A DNA stretch of 64,000 nucleotides from Rhodocyclaceae bacterium (GTDB lineage Bacteria; Pseudomonadota; Gammaproteobacteria; Burkholderiales; Rhodocyclaceae). The stretch is from contig JAGTRP010000007.1 in NCBI GenBank assembly GCA_018261935.1, positions 111,587 to 175,586 on the forward strand, in the 5' to 3' direction. Below the pieces are notes generated by a model, which saw only the letters and a list, made by a program, of their open reading frames with translations, did not search any database and was not told the origin of the DNA. Position numbers and translations under genes: made by a program. Shown here piece by piece: positions 56,001 through 63,913 of this stretch (its first letter is position 1; each line of letters begins with the position of its first letter).

Positions 56001-57839
56001 AAGCGCCTGCAACTGGGCCAGGGATTCGTCCAGGATAAGCAATTGCAGCAACTGCTCTCCCCGGCCCGGGTCGCCCTCCCAAATATCGACCGCCTGGCGC
56101 AGGACAGGGGCTGGCAACTGCCCCCCGCTGCATGCCGCCAGACGCTCGGGCAGCCCCTGGAGACGGGAGGAGAGCCGGGCCAGGAGGCGCCCCACCGGCG
56201 GATTGAACCCCATTTTCTTGCGGGACAGGCGGGCGAATTCCTCCGCCTCGGGACAGACGCCGGCCAGGGCTTTCTTGGCCGGCGAGGTGAAGCGTTCGGC
56301 CGGCGGCATGGCCAGGACCTGCTCTACAAAGCGATGGTCCAGGAAGGGAGCCCGGGCCTCCAGCCCGTGGGCCATGGTCAGCAGGTCCGCCTTGCGCAGG
56401 ATGTACTCCGGCAGGTAATTCTCGCCGTCGATAGCCAGCAGTTGCTCCAGGGGAGGCCGGCGGGAAACATCCTCGGGCAGGCGCCACCAATGGGGACGGA
56501 CATGAAAATCCGGCTGGAGGGCAGCCCGCTCGCTGCAGCCGATTCCGGAAAAGCGCAAAGGATAGGCGTCCAGCCAGGTCAGGGCCGCTTCCAGCTTGAG
56601 GCGCTCCCCCTTCCCCGGCGCCACCTGGGGGGCGGGACGCAGGCAGGCCAGCGGGGGCAAGTGGCGCCGCCAGGCACTGCGCAGATGCTGGCGGTAGCGC
56701 TTGTAGCCCCCGAAGAGTTCGTCGCCCCCGTCGCCGCACAGCACGACCTTCACCTCGTTCACCGCTTCCCGGGCGAGATACCAGGTAGGAAAGCTGGAGG
56801 GATCGGCAAAGGGCTCGTCCAGATCGGCGACGATGGCCTCGAAATCCCCCCCCGCTTCATCCGGAATGGCAATGCGCCGGTTACCCAGGCCAAGGCGAGC
56901 GGCGATGGCCGCCGCCCGGGGGCTTTCGTCCATCTCGGGGGTGGAGAAGCCGGCGGTGAAGGTCTGGATGTTGGTGTAGCCCTGATGGGCAAGGCGGCTT
57001 GCCAGCACCACCGAGTCAACTCCGCTGGACAGGAAAACCCCCACCGGCCGGTCAGCCACGGTGCGCAGCGCGATGGCCCGATCCAGCTCGACCCGCCAGT
57101 CGCCGGCCTCGGGCTCGGGAGACCAGTAGCGCCGTCGGCTCAGGGCACCGGTTTCCAGATCGAATTCCAGGCAGTGGCCATTCTCGAGGCGCCTGATGTG
57201 GCTGAAGACGGTGCGGGGGGCCGGAATAGTGCGATGGGCCAGGTAGGCATCGATGCCTTCCGGATCGAAATTCCGCCGGTCAGCGGGAAGATAGGGCAGG
57301 ACGCCTCGCACCAGGGAAGCGAAGGCGAATTCCCGGCCCTTGGGATCGTGGTAGTAAAGAAAGGGCTTCAGGCCCAGCCGGTCGCGGGCGCAATAGACCT
57401 TGCCCCGACGCAGATCGACGATGGCGAAGGCAAACATGCCCCGCAAGCGTGGCAGGAGGCCGTCCAGGCCCCAATGCTCGTAGCCCCGCAGGATGAATTC
57501 GGTGTCGGAATGGGTTGCGAAGGGATAGCCCTGGCTTTCCAGGTAACGGGCGTCTTCCTCCCAGCCATAGACCTCGCCGTTGTAGCACAGCCAGACGGAA
57601 CCGTCCCCGTTGGCCATGGGCTGGTCGGCACAGGGGCGCGGATCCCGGATGGACAGGCGGGCATGGAGCAGCGCCCGCTGCAGGGGCCGGCCAGTCGCAT
57701 TAGCCGTGAAGGGACCGCCGGCATCCCCGCCGGCTATGTGGAAGGCATCGGGACCGCGCCGGGCGATGGCGGCCCGCATGGCCTCCACCTCCCCATTTCC
57801 CATGGGGCGCTGTCCAAAGAAGCCGGCGATGCCGCACAT
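55995..57839 (-). CDS. asnB: Glutamine-hydrolysing asparagine synthase-type amidotransferase
   Basis: 614 residues from ATG 57839, which places Cys2 (MCGIAGFF) at the mature N-terminus as required for the class II glutaminase. Glutaminase domain 1-200, then the synthetase PP-loop GVFLSSGVDSVVLAS and LCGDGGDELFGGYKRYRQ. AsnB-type proteins in polysaccharide loci often aminate a sugar carboxylate rather than make asparagine. It lies between two glycosyltransferase genes. The stop codon overlaps repeat cassette A. Confidence 0.82.
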   Translation of the reverse strand: MCGIAGFFGQRPMGNGEVEAMRAAIARRGPDAFHIAGGDAGGPFTANATGRPLQRALLHARLSIRDPRPCADQPMANGDGSVWLCYNGEVYGWEEDARYLESQGYPFATHSDTEFILRGYEHWGLDGLLPRLRGMFAFAIVDLRRGKVYCARDRLGLKPFLYYHDPKGREFAFASLVRGVLPYLPADRRNFDPEGIDAYLAHRTIPAPRTVFSHIRRLENGHCLEFDLETGALSRRRYWSPEPEAGDWRVELDRAIALRTVADRPVGVFLSSGVDSVVLASRLAHQGYTNIQTFTAGFSTPEMDESPRAAAIAARLGLGNRRIAIPDEAGGDFEAIVADLDEPFADPSSFPTWYLAREAVNEVKVVLCGDGGDELFGGYKRYRQHLRSAWRRHLPPLACLRPAPQVAPGKGERLKLEAALTWLDAYPLRFSGIGCSERAALQPDFHVRPHWWRLPEDVSRRPPLEQLLAIDGENYLPEYILRKADLLTMAHGLEARAPFLDHRFVEQVLAMPPAERFTSPAKKALAGVCPEAEEFARLSRKKMGFNPPVGRLLARLSSRLQGLPERLAACSGGQLPAPVLRQAVDIWEGDPGRGEQLLQLLILDESLAQLQALA

Positions 57840-57844
57840 GGTTG

Positions 57845-58954
57845 TCAGACGCTCCCGGGCCGGCCGTAGCGCCGGAAAATCTCTTCCATGCGATCCAGCA
57901 TGCGTTCCACACCGCAACGCTCCACCGCCAGGGCCCGGGCGGCATCCCCCAAGCGCTGGGCAAGGCCGGCGTCGGTCAGCAGCCGCTCGATGGCGACGGC
58001 CAGGGCGGCCCCATCCCGGGGCGGCACGATGAGGCCCGTCTCCCCGTCATGGATGACTTCCGTCAGGCTGCCCACCGGCGTGGTGACAATGGGCAGAGCC
58101 GATGCCATGGCCTGCATGAGGGCCTGGGATACGCCCTCGTCCCCCCAGGACGGCAGGGTGAATACGTCCAGGGCGTTGAGCCAGCGTTCGGCATCCAGCC
58201 GGTGGCCGACGAAATCGATGCGTTCAGTGACCCCCAGGCTTTCAGCCCGGATATCCAGACGGTCCCGGTAGGGGCCGTCGCCGATGACCAGGAGGCGCAG
58301 ACGGGGCCAGCGCGCCCCCAGGGCGGCTAGAGCCTCGAACAGGATGGTGTGCCCCTTCCAGTCCCGCAGGGTTGCCAGGATACCGACGTAGATAGCCTCC
58401 GGATCCAGACCCAGATACGCCCGGGCAGCCAGCCGACCCCGGGGCTGGAAGCGATCCGTATCGATGCCGGTGGGAATGGAAGTGAGGTGGTCGGCAGGAA
58501 AGCGGTTCTGGTCGACCAGTTGTTCCTTCAGCTTCTCCCCCGTCACCACCACATGGGCGCAGGCCTTTTCATAGAGCCAGCGGGTACCGCGACTGCCATT
58601 GACCGGCGTCGACAGATGGCGCGTGCGAACGATGGGAGGCGGATTCGCCAGTGTCCGGCAGGCCAGGGCCGCCAGCCAGGAATCGGTGGAACTGTGGGTA
58701 TTTACGACATCGATCCCTGTGCGGTTTTCCGCCAGCCACTGGCGCAGGGGAAAGAAATCGGGCAGGCGCTTCTTGTAGATGGGCAGGGCGACGACGGGAA
58801 CGCCGTAGTCGGAAGCGGCCCTGAAGATTTGAGCCTTATCCGGGCAGAGCAGGCGCACTTGGTGGCCGCGCTCCATGAGGCCCCGGGCTTCGGTCAGGAT
58901 ACGTATTTCCTGGCCGCCCCAACCCAGGGAGGATTCGGTATGGACGATATGCAT
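57845..58954 (-). CDS. Glycosyltransferase family 4
   Basis: 369 residues from ATG 58954. VHTESSLGWGGQEIRILTEARGL at the N-terminus, FQPRGRLAARAYLGLDP before the Rossmann donor domain, and PSWGDEGVSQALMQAMASALPIVTTPVGSLTEVI with the E-x7-E-type motif. Retaining transferase using a nucleotide sugar. A 21-residue upstream ORF ends on its start codon. Cassette B lies about 80 bp upstream. Confidence 0.83.
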   Translation of the reverse strand: MHIVHTESSLGWGGQEIRILTEARGLMERGHQVRLLCPDKAQIFRAASDYGVPVVALPIYKKRLPDFFPLRQWLAENRTGIDVVNTHSSTDSWLAALACRTLANPPPIVRTRHLSTPVNGSRGTRWLYEKACAHVVVTGEKLKEQLVDQNRFPADHLTSIPTGIDTDRFQPRGRLAARAYLGLDPEAIYVGILATLRDWKGHTILFEALAALGARWPRLRLLVIGDGPYRDRLDIRAESLGVTERIDFVGHRLDAERWLNALDVFTLPSWGDEGVSQALMQAMASALPIVTTPVGSLTEVIHDGETGLIVPPRDGAALAVAIERLLTDAGLAQRLGDAARALAVERCGVERMLDRMEEIFRRYGRPGSV

Positions 58955-59019
58955 CAGTCGGATCCCACGCTTTCCCCCACTTGATGCATGAGGGCCACCT
59001 GCTGCAAAGCCATCGCCAT
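58954..59019 (-). CDS. Short upstream ORF coupled to the GT4 gene
   Basis: 21 codons plus stop, MAMALQQVALMHQVGESVGSD. Its TGA shares a base with the GT4 ATG (TGATG), a typical translational-coupling arrangement. There is no recognisable ribosome site ahead of it. It may be a leader peptide, the tail of a lost gene, or chance. Confidence 0.3.
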   Translation of the reverse strand: MAMALQQVALMHQVGESVGSD

Positions 59020-59028
59020 GAGGATGCC

Positions 59029-59061
59029 GAAAAAAGATCGGATTATAGCTTGCCGCTAAGC
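59029..59061 (-). promoter_or_regulatory. Repeat cassette B with TATAAT box before GT4
   Basis: 33 bp, near-identical to cassette A. It also begins at a TAG stop (end of the glycosyltransferase remnant) and contains TATAAT at 59042-59047, then CGATC and a T-run. Candidate promoter for the GT4 gene starting at 58954. Lacks a clear -35. Confidence 0.5.
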
Positions 59062-59160
59062 CAGGAGCCCATGGTAGAGCTTCTCCATGCGCTCGGCCAT
59101 GACGGCCAAATCGTAATCCCGGGCCGCCTGGGCTGCCGAAGGGCTCGCACATGGTCGGGA
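59056..59160 (-). pseudogene. C-terminal remnant of a glycosyltransferase
   Basis: A short open stretch ending in TAG at 59056 encodes AAQAARDYDLAVMAERMEKLYHGLLA, which looks like the C-terminal helix of a GT4 enzyme (compare EAMAGRLLALYGSLAG of the neighbouring gene). There is no matching upstream part: the intact GT4 gene ends at 59178 in another frame with its own complete tail. The best explanation is a deleted gene whose last 30 or so codons survive between two TATAAT cassettes. Chance similarity is possible for so short a piece. Confidence 0.45.
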
Positions 59161-59161
59161 A

Positions 59162-59182
59162 AGCGAAAAAGGAAGAATTATA
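59162..59182 (-). promoter_or_regulatory. Third TATAAT box followed by pyrimidine run
   Basis: On the minus strand GGTATAATTC then TTCC and a T-run at 59162-59182. It resembles cassettes A and B but is shorter and less conserved. The TAA stop of the GT4 gene is inside the TATAAT. It sits just before the remnant. Confidence 0.35.
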
Positions 59183-60341
59183 CCGTCTGCGCCGTAGCAC
59201 CCCCAGCCAGGCTGCCATAAAGAGCGAGCAGCCGGCCGGCCATGGCTTCCAGGGTCAGGTGTTCCACCGCCCCCCGGGCGAGGGCCCGGGGCTCCGCCCT
59301 CCCGACGAGGCGGCAGAGGCTGTCCAGCGCGCCGGCCAGCCCCTGTCCGTCGAGGGCATCCACCACCCAGCCGTTCTCCCCGGGCCGCACCCATTCCTGG
59401 GCCCCGCAGGTGGTGGAAGTCACCATCGGCAGCCCGCAGGCCAGGGCTTCCAGGGCCGCATTGGGGCAGGGATCGTAGAGGGTCGGCAGGACGAAGCCGT
59501 CGGCGGCGCCGTACCAGGGCCGCACGTCCTTCAGGGGCCCGGTGAAGCGGACCCGGCCGGCGATGCCGAGGCGGCCCGCCAGGGACTGCATGGCCCTCAG
59601 CCGGCGATCGGCCCCGACCACCACCAGGCGGGCATCCTGCCGCTCCATGGCGGCAAAGGCCAGCAGCAGCTGGGGCACGCCCTTGCGCTCGAAACCGCTG
59701 CCGACGAAGAGCAGCAGCGGCGCATCGTCCGGAATGCCCTGCCCGGCCCGGGTCGGGGCGCGGAATTCGTCCGCCAGGCGGGGGTGGAAAGCCTCGGTGT
59801 CGACCCCGTTGTAGATGACGGGCAGGCGTTCCCGGGGCACTCCGTAGCATTGCGCCACCTCGTCGGCCACCATGCGGGAATTGCAGATCACCGCCTTGAG
59901 GGCCGGGTGGGCGAACATAGCCGCTTCCGCCGCCAGGACGTAGCGATGGTAGGGGGAGAGGCGCTGGCCGAGGCGCTGCAGGGGATTGAGGATGCGGCCC
60001 CGGTGTTCGAGCCAGGCGGCATGGACCCCGTCGCCGGCCCGGAAGACCGTGCAGCCGGGAATGCGCTCGTGGGACTGGGTGATGTCGTACCCCCCGGCGG
60101 CCATCTCCCGGGCGGCAGCCGCGGCGAAGCTCCGGTCCCGGGCCGCCCGACCGCCCCACAGGCGCGAATAGGGCGGATCGCAGACGATCTGCCGGAAGCC
60201 GGCCTGGGGGGCCCCCTCCCAACTGCGGGTAATGAGGCTGATTTCAGCCCCCTGCCCGGCCAGCGCCGCCAGAGCCCGCTCCACGAACCGCTCCGCCCCC
60301 CCGAAGGGGTTGTAGCGCTGCCGAATGATGGCGAGCTTCAC
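59178..60341 (-). CDS. Glycosyltransferase family 4, WaaG-like
   Basis: 387 residues, GTG start at 60341 overlapping the WaaQ-like stop by 4 bp (GTGA). KLAIIRQRYNPFGGAERFVERAL is the WaaG/RfaG-type N-terminus, SHERIPGCTVFRAGDGVHAAW in the middle matches the same group, and PTLYDPCPNAALEALACGLPMVTS is the donor motif. Likely a glucosyltransferase adding the first outer-core hexose to LPS heptose. Confidence 0.82.
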   Translation of the reverse strand: MKLAIIRQRYNPFGGAERFVERALAALAGQGAEISLITRSWEGAPQAGFRQIVCDPPYSRLWGGRAARDRSFAAAAAREMAAGGYDITQSHERIPGCTVFRAGDGVHAAWLEHRGRILNPLQRLGQRLSPYHRYVLAAEAAMFAHPALKAVICNSRMVADEVAQCYGVPRERLPVIYNGVDTEAFHPRLADEFRAPTRAGQGIPDDAPLLLFVGSGFERKGVPQLLLAFAAMERQDARLVVVGADRRLRAMQSLAGRLGIAGRVRFTGPLKDVRPWYGAADGFVLPTLYDPCPNAALEALACGLPMVTSTTCGAQEWVRPGENGWVVDALDGQGLAGALDSLCRLVGRAEPRALARGAVEHLTLEAMAGRLLALYGSLAGGATAQTV

Positions 60342-61441
60342 GGGGCCAGCAGTTCCATGGCTGCGGCGTAGACCCGGTCCGGCGCCAGGCTCACCAGGCA
60401 GTCGCTCACCTTCCCGCCGCCGCAGCCGTCGATGCCGCAGGGGCGGCAGGGGTGGCGGTCGCTCGCCACCACCCGGAAGGGCACGCCCCAGGGGCCCCAC
60501 TGCTTGTCGCCGGAGGGGCCGAAGAGGGCCACCGTCGGCGTCCCCATGGCGGCCGCGATATGCATGGGGGCCGAGTCGACCCCGATGAACAGCCTGGCCC
60601 GGGCGGTGAGGGCGGCCAGTTCCTTCAGGTTCAGCCTGCCGGCGAGGTGGGGCACCGGCTTTTCCAGGCGGGAAAGGATGGCCTCCACCATTTCCAGCTC
60701 CTTCAGGTCCGGGGCCGCGGTCAGAACCACGACGTGGCCGGCGGCCTGCAGGCGGCGGATCAATTCCGCCATCAGCTCCGCCGGCCAGCACTTGAAGAAC
60801 CAGCGGGAAGCCGGATGGATGTGGATGAACCTGCCCGCCTCCAGCCCCAGGGACTCCAGGTGGGCCGCCACCCGAGACTCGGCCTCGCGGCCGGGAACGA
60901 GCACCAGTTGGCGTTCCTCCGGCTCAGGATAGATGCCAATGCGGCGCAGGGCGTCGAGATTGGCCTCGACCACGTGGCGCGGGGCGTTGCGGGGATGGGC
61001 ATAGCGGTGGGTGAAGCTCTTTTTCCAGCGCTTGCTGCCGCTGCGCTGGGGGCCCACTGCCCAGGACACTCCCAGGAACCGGGCCAGCCAGGCGCCGCGC
61101 CAGTGCTCCGTGAGGTGAACGATGAGGTCGTAGCGGGCTGCCCGCAGGGTGGAGAAAAGACGGCCCTCCGCCCGCAGCTGGCCGAGGAGCCCCAGCTTCT
61201 TCCAGTCCCTGTCCACCAGATGGACCTCGGAAATGGCCGGATGCAGGGTCAGCATAGGCGCCGTATCGGCATAGACCAGGGCGTCGATGCGGGCCTGGGG
61301 CGCGTATTTTTTGAGGACCGAGAAGACCGGCGAGGAAAGGAGCACGTCGCCATGGTGGCGCAGCTTGATGACGAGCACCCGCCGCACCTGATCGAGGGGA
61401 ATGGCGTCCGCAACCGGCTTGATGGTTTCCATGGCCGCCAT
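60338..61441 (-). CDS. waaQ: LPS heptosyltransferase III-like GT9
   Basis: 367 residues. RVLVIKLRHHGDVLLSSPVFSVLK (GT9 start), HIHPASRWFFKCWPAELMAELI and RLFIGVDSAPMHIAAAMGTPTVALFGPSG. The C-terminal Cys set HPCRPCGIDGCGG...DCL is typical of RfaQ/WaaQ. Adds the branch heptose of the LPS inner core. Starts one base after the cobC stop, so it is co-transcribed with the cob genes. ATG 61441 used; ATG 61432 also possible. Confidence 0.85.
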   Translation of the reverse strand: MAAMETIKPVADAIPLDQVRRVLVIKLRHHGDVLLSSPVFSVLKKYAPQARIDALVYADTAPMLTLHPAISEVHLVDRDWKKLGLLGQLRAEGRLFSTLRAARYDLIVHLTEHWRGAWLARFLGVSWAVGPQRSGSKRWKKSFTHRYAHPRNAPRHVVEANLDALRRIGIYPEPEERQLVLVPGREAESRVAAHLESLGLEAGRFIHIHPASRWFFKCWPAELMAELIRRLQAAGHVVVLTAAPDLKELEMVEAILSRLEKPVPHLAGRLNLKELAALTARARLFIGVDSAPMHIAAAMGTPTVALFGPSGDKQWGPWGVPFRVVASDRHPCRPCGIDGCGGGKVSDCLVSLAPDRVYAAAMELLAP

Positions 61442-61442
61442 T

Positions 61443-61985
61443 TTACCGGTTCAGGCCCAGCACCGTGCCACCGGAGAGACCAATCTCCACCGTGGTCGCG
61501 GTGCCGTAGGCAAAGACCAGGTCCGTCCACCGCTCCGGGGCCAATCCCAGCCAGTGGGCCAGCAGGACCCGCTGCACCCCGGCGTGGGTGACGAGCACCG
61601 CCTCATCCACGGCCAATTCTGCTATGCAGGCCAGCGCCCTCCCCTGCACCTCCCGGGCCGACTCCCCCCCCGGCGGCGCGAAGCCCGCCACGTCCGCCGC
61701 CCAGGCATCCAGGGCAGCGGCGCCGATGGCCTCCCAGGGCCGCCCTTCCCACGCGCCGAAGTCCATTTCCGCCAGGCGCCCATCGACCATGGGCTGCGTG
61801 TGCAGGCCCTCGGCCAGCCGCCGGCAGCGGACCAGGGGGCTGGTCCACACCGGCAGCCCCGCCGGCAGGAGGGCGCGCAACCGTTCCACGGCGTCCTCCA
61901 CCCCCTCGGCCGGCACGTCGAGGCGCCCGTAGCAGGTGCCGGGGGGCACCACCGGCTGCGGGTGGCGGACGAGGTGCAGGATCAT
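61443..61985 (-). CDS. cobC: Alpha-ribazole phosphatase (histidine phosphatase family)
   Basis: 180 residues from ATG 61985. Phosphohistidine motif LVRHPQPVVPPGTCYGR: the usual RHG is RHP here, as in CobC-type proteins, with the second His in VLVTHAGVQRVLL. E in LAEMDFGAWEGRPW. Removes phosphate from alpha-ribazole-5'-P in cobalamin nucleotide-loop assembly. ATGA overlap with cobS. Confidence 0.85.
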   Translation of the reverse strand: MILHLVRHPQPVVPPGTCYGRLDVPAEGVEDAVERLRALLPAGLPVWTSPLVRCRRLAEGLHTQPMVDGRLAEMDFGAWEGRPWEAIGAAALDAWAADVAGFAPPGGESAREVQGRALACIAELAVDEAVLVTHAGVQRVLLAHWLGLAPERWTDLVFAYGTATTVEIGLSGGTVLGLNR

Positions 61986-62743
61986 TGGGGCAGCCGGGCC
62001 ACGAGGCCGAGGTAGAAGGCGATCTCCGCCACCTGCTGGGTGGCGCCCAGGCAGTCGCCGGTGTAGCCGCCCAGCCAGCGCCGGAAGAGGCCCGCCATCC
62101 AGAGGGTGGACAGGGCGGCGAGGGCGCAAGCGACCAGGGCCTGGGCCGGCGGCAGGAGCAGCAGGCCGGCCAGGGCGAAGGCGGCGGCCACCGCCATTTC
62201 CCCCGGGGTCAGCCGGGTGGCCAGGGGCTTGGCCTTGGACGAGGCGTCGGCCCGCACATATTCCATGGTGGAGAGGAGGGTGGTAGACGCGAAGCGGGAC
62301 ACGGCATGGCCCGCCACCAGGGCGGCCGGCAGCCAGGCCCCGTCCATTTCCACCAGCAGCAGGAACTTGCCCAGGAGGGCCAGCACCAGGGCCACCACGC
62401 CGTAGGACCCGACCCGGGAATCCTTCATGATCGCCAGGATGCGGTCCCGGCCCCAGCCGCCCCCGAGGCCGTCCACCGTGTCCGACAGGCCATCCTCGTG
62501 GAAGGCGCCGGTGACATGGATGGTGGCGGCCATGGCCAGCAGCACCGCCACCGTCTTGGGCCAGAAGAGGGCCGCCGCCAGGTAGACCAGGGCCCCGATG
62601 CCCCCCACCAGGAGCCCCACCGCCGGAAAATAGCGGGCCGAGCGGTTGAGGTGCTCGGCCGAGTGGCCGACCCAGCCGGGCACCGGCAGGCGGGTGAAGA
62701 AGCGCAGGGCGCCGAAGAAATATTCGGCTTCGCGGCGAATCAC
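61982..62743 (-). CDS. cobS: Adenosylcobinamide-GDP ribazoletransferase
   Basis: 253 residues, GTG start. Multi-helix membrane enzyme: [64 protein letters not shown], which is the CobS active-site signature. Joins adenosylcobinamide-GDP with alpha-ribazole. GTGA overlap with cobT. Confidence 0.93.
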   Translation of the reverse strand: MIRREAEYFFGALRFFTRLPVPGWVGHSAEHLNRSARYFPAVGLLVGGIGALVYLAAALFWPKTVAVLLAMAATIHVTGAFHEDGLSDTVDGLGGGWGRDRILAIMKDSRVGSYGVVALVLALLGKFLLLVEMDGAWLPAALVAGHAVSRFASTTLLSTMEYVRADASSKAKPLATRLTPGEMAVAAAFALAGLLLLPPAQALVACALAALSTLWMAGLFRRWLGGYTGDCLGATQQVAEIAFYLGLVARLPQ

Positions 62744-63786
62744 GATTCCTTATCCGAGACCCCGGCAGACTCGAAGCTCGCCATCTCGTTGAGGAAATTC
62801 ACCGCCGCCTGGACCAGGGGATAGGCCAGGGCGGCGCCGGTGCCCTCGCCCAAGCGCAGGCCCAGGTCGATGAGGGGGGAGCCGCCGAGTGCCGCCAGCT
62901 GGGCCCGGTGGCCCGGCTCCGCCGAGCAGTGGCAGAAGACGCAGTAGTCGGTCAGGGCCGGGGCCAGGCGGGCGGCCACCAGGGCGGCGGAGCCGACGAT
63001 GAAGCCGTCGATGAGGAGCACCATGCCGGCCCGGGCGGCGGCGATCATGGCGCCGGCCATCATGGCGATCTCGAAGCCGCCGAACTCGGCCAGGACGGCC
63101 AGGGGGTCCTTCACCGGGCCGCTGCGCTTCAGGGCTTTCGCCAGGAGCTCCCGCTTGCGGGCGAGGCCGGCGTCGTCAAGGCCGGTGCCGCGGCCGATGC
63201 AGTCGGCGAGGGAAGTCCCGGTCAGGCAATGGGTGATGAGGGAAGCGGAGGCGGTGTTGCCGATGCCCATTTCGCCGAAGCCCACCACGTTGCAGCCCTG
63301 TTTCGCCAGGGCATGGATGAGCTCGGCGCCGCGGGCCATGGCGGCAGCGCACTCCTCGGCGGTCATGGCCGGCTCTTCCAGGTAATTGCGGGTGCCCGGC
63401 GCCACCTTGGCGTTCACCAGGCCGGGGCGGGGGCCGAAATCGTGGGCCACGCCGGCGTCCACCACGGTGATGCCGATGCCGTTCTGGCGGGCGAAGACAT
63501 TGATGCCGGCGCCGCCGGCCAGGAAGTTCTCCACCATCTGCCAGGTCACGTCCTGGGGATAGGCGGAGACGCCGGCCTTGGCGGCCCCGTGGTCGCCGGC
63601 GACCACGAGAAGCTGCGGGTTGCGCAGCTCGGGGGTCAGGGTCTGCTGGGCCAGGCCGATCCGCAGGGCGAGGATTTCCAGCTGGCCCAGGGCTCCGAGG
63701 GGTTTGGTCTTGCGATCGATCTTGTTCTGCAGGGCGACGGCCAGGGCGCGGTCCGGGGCGGCAACGGAAATTTGCGAGGAATGCAT
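62740..63786 (-). CDS. cobT: Nicotinate-nucleotide:dimethylbenzimidazole phosphoribosyltransferase
   Basis: 348 residues from ATG 63786, preferred because GGAAGG is 9 nt upstream; ATG 63795 directly abuts that site. Typical Cob[43 protein letters not shown] and NCxxGE-like [20 protein letters not shown], ending with [20 protein letters not shown] containing the catalytic Glu. Forms alpha-ribazole-5'-P. Follows a structured leader. Confidence 0.93.
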   Translation of the reverse strand: MHSSQISVAAPDRALAVALQNKIDRKTKPLGALGQLEILALRIGLAQQTLTPELRNPQLLVVAGDHGAAKAGVSAYPQDVTWQMVENFLAGGAGINVFARQNGIGITVVDAGVAHDFGPRPGLVNAKVAPGTRNYLEEPAMTAEECAAAMARGAELIHALAKQGCNVVGFGEMGIGNTASASLITHCLTGTSLADCIGRGTGLDDAGLARKRELLAKALKRSGPVKDPLAVLAEFGGFEIAMMAGAMIAAARAGMVLLIDGFIVGSAALVAARLAPALTDYCVFCHCSAEPGHRAQLAALGGSPLIDLGLRLGEGTGAALAYPLVQAAVNFLNEMASFESAGVSDKES

Positions 63787-63814
63787 CCGATTCATCCTTC
63801 CAAAAATGACAAAA

Positions 63815-63855
63815 GGGCTTCGCGGCGGCGCTCTCCAGGCGCTGCCGCGAAGCCC
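63815..63855 (-). terminator. Intrinsic terminator in cobT leader, with competing hairpin
   Basis: On the minus strand a perfect 12-bp stem (63855-63844 with 63826-63815, arms GGGCTTCGCGGC / GCCGCGAAGCCC) is followed by TTTTGTCATTTTT, a canonical Rho-independent terminator, ending just before the cobT ribosome site. The 5' arm also pairs with GAAGCC at 63869-63864 (GAAGCC/GGCTTC, 9-nt loop), which would exclude the terminator stem. This is the layout of an attenuator or riboswitch expression platform, but it could be the terminator of a gene beyond the edge. Confidence 0.6.
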
Positions 63856-63913
63856 GGTCCAGAGGCTTCAAAAGCTAGAGCGGATTCGCCCTGGCCGGAC
63901 GCGCTGCGCTGCC

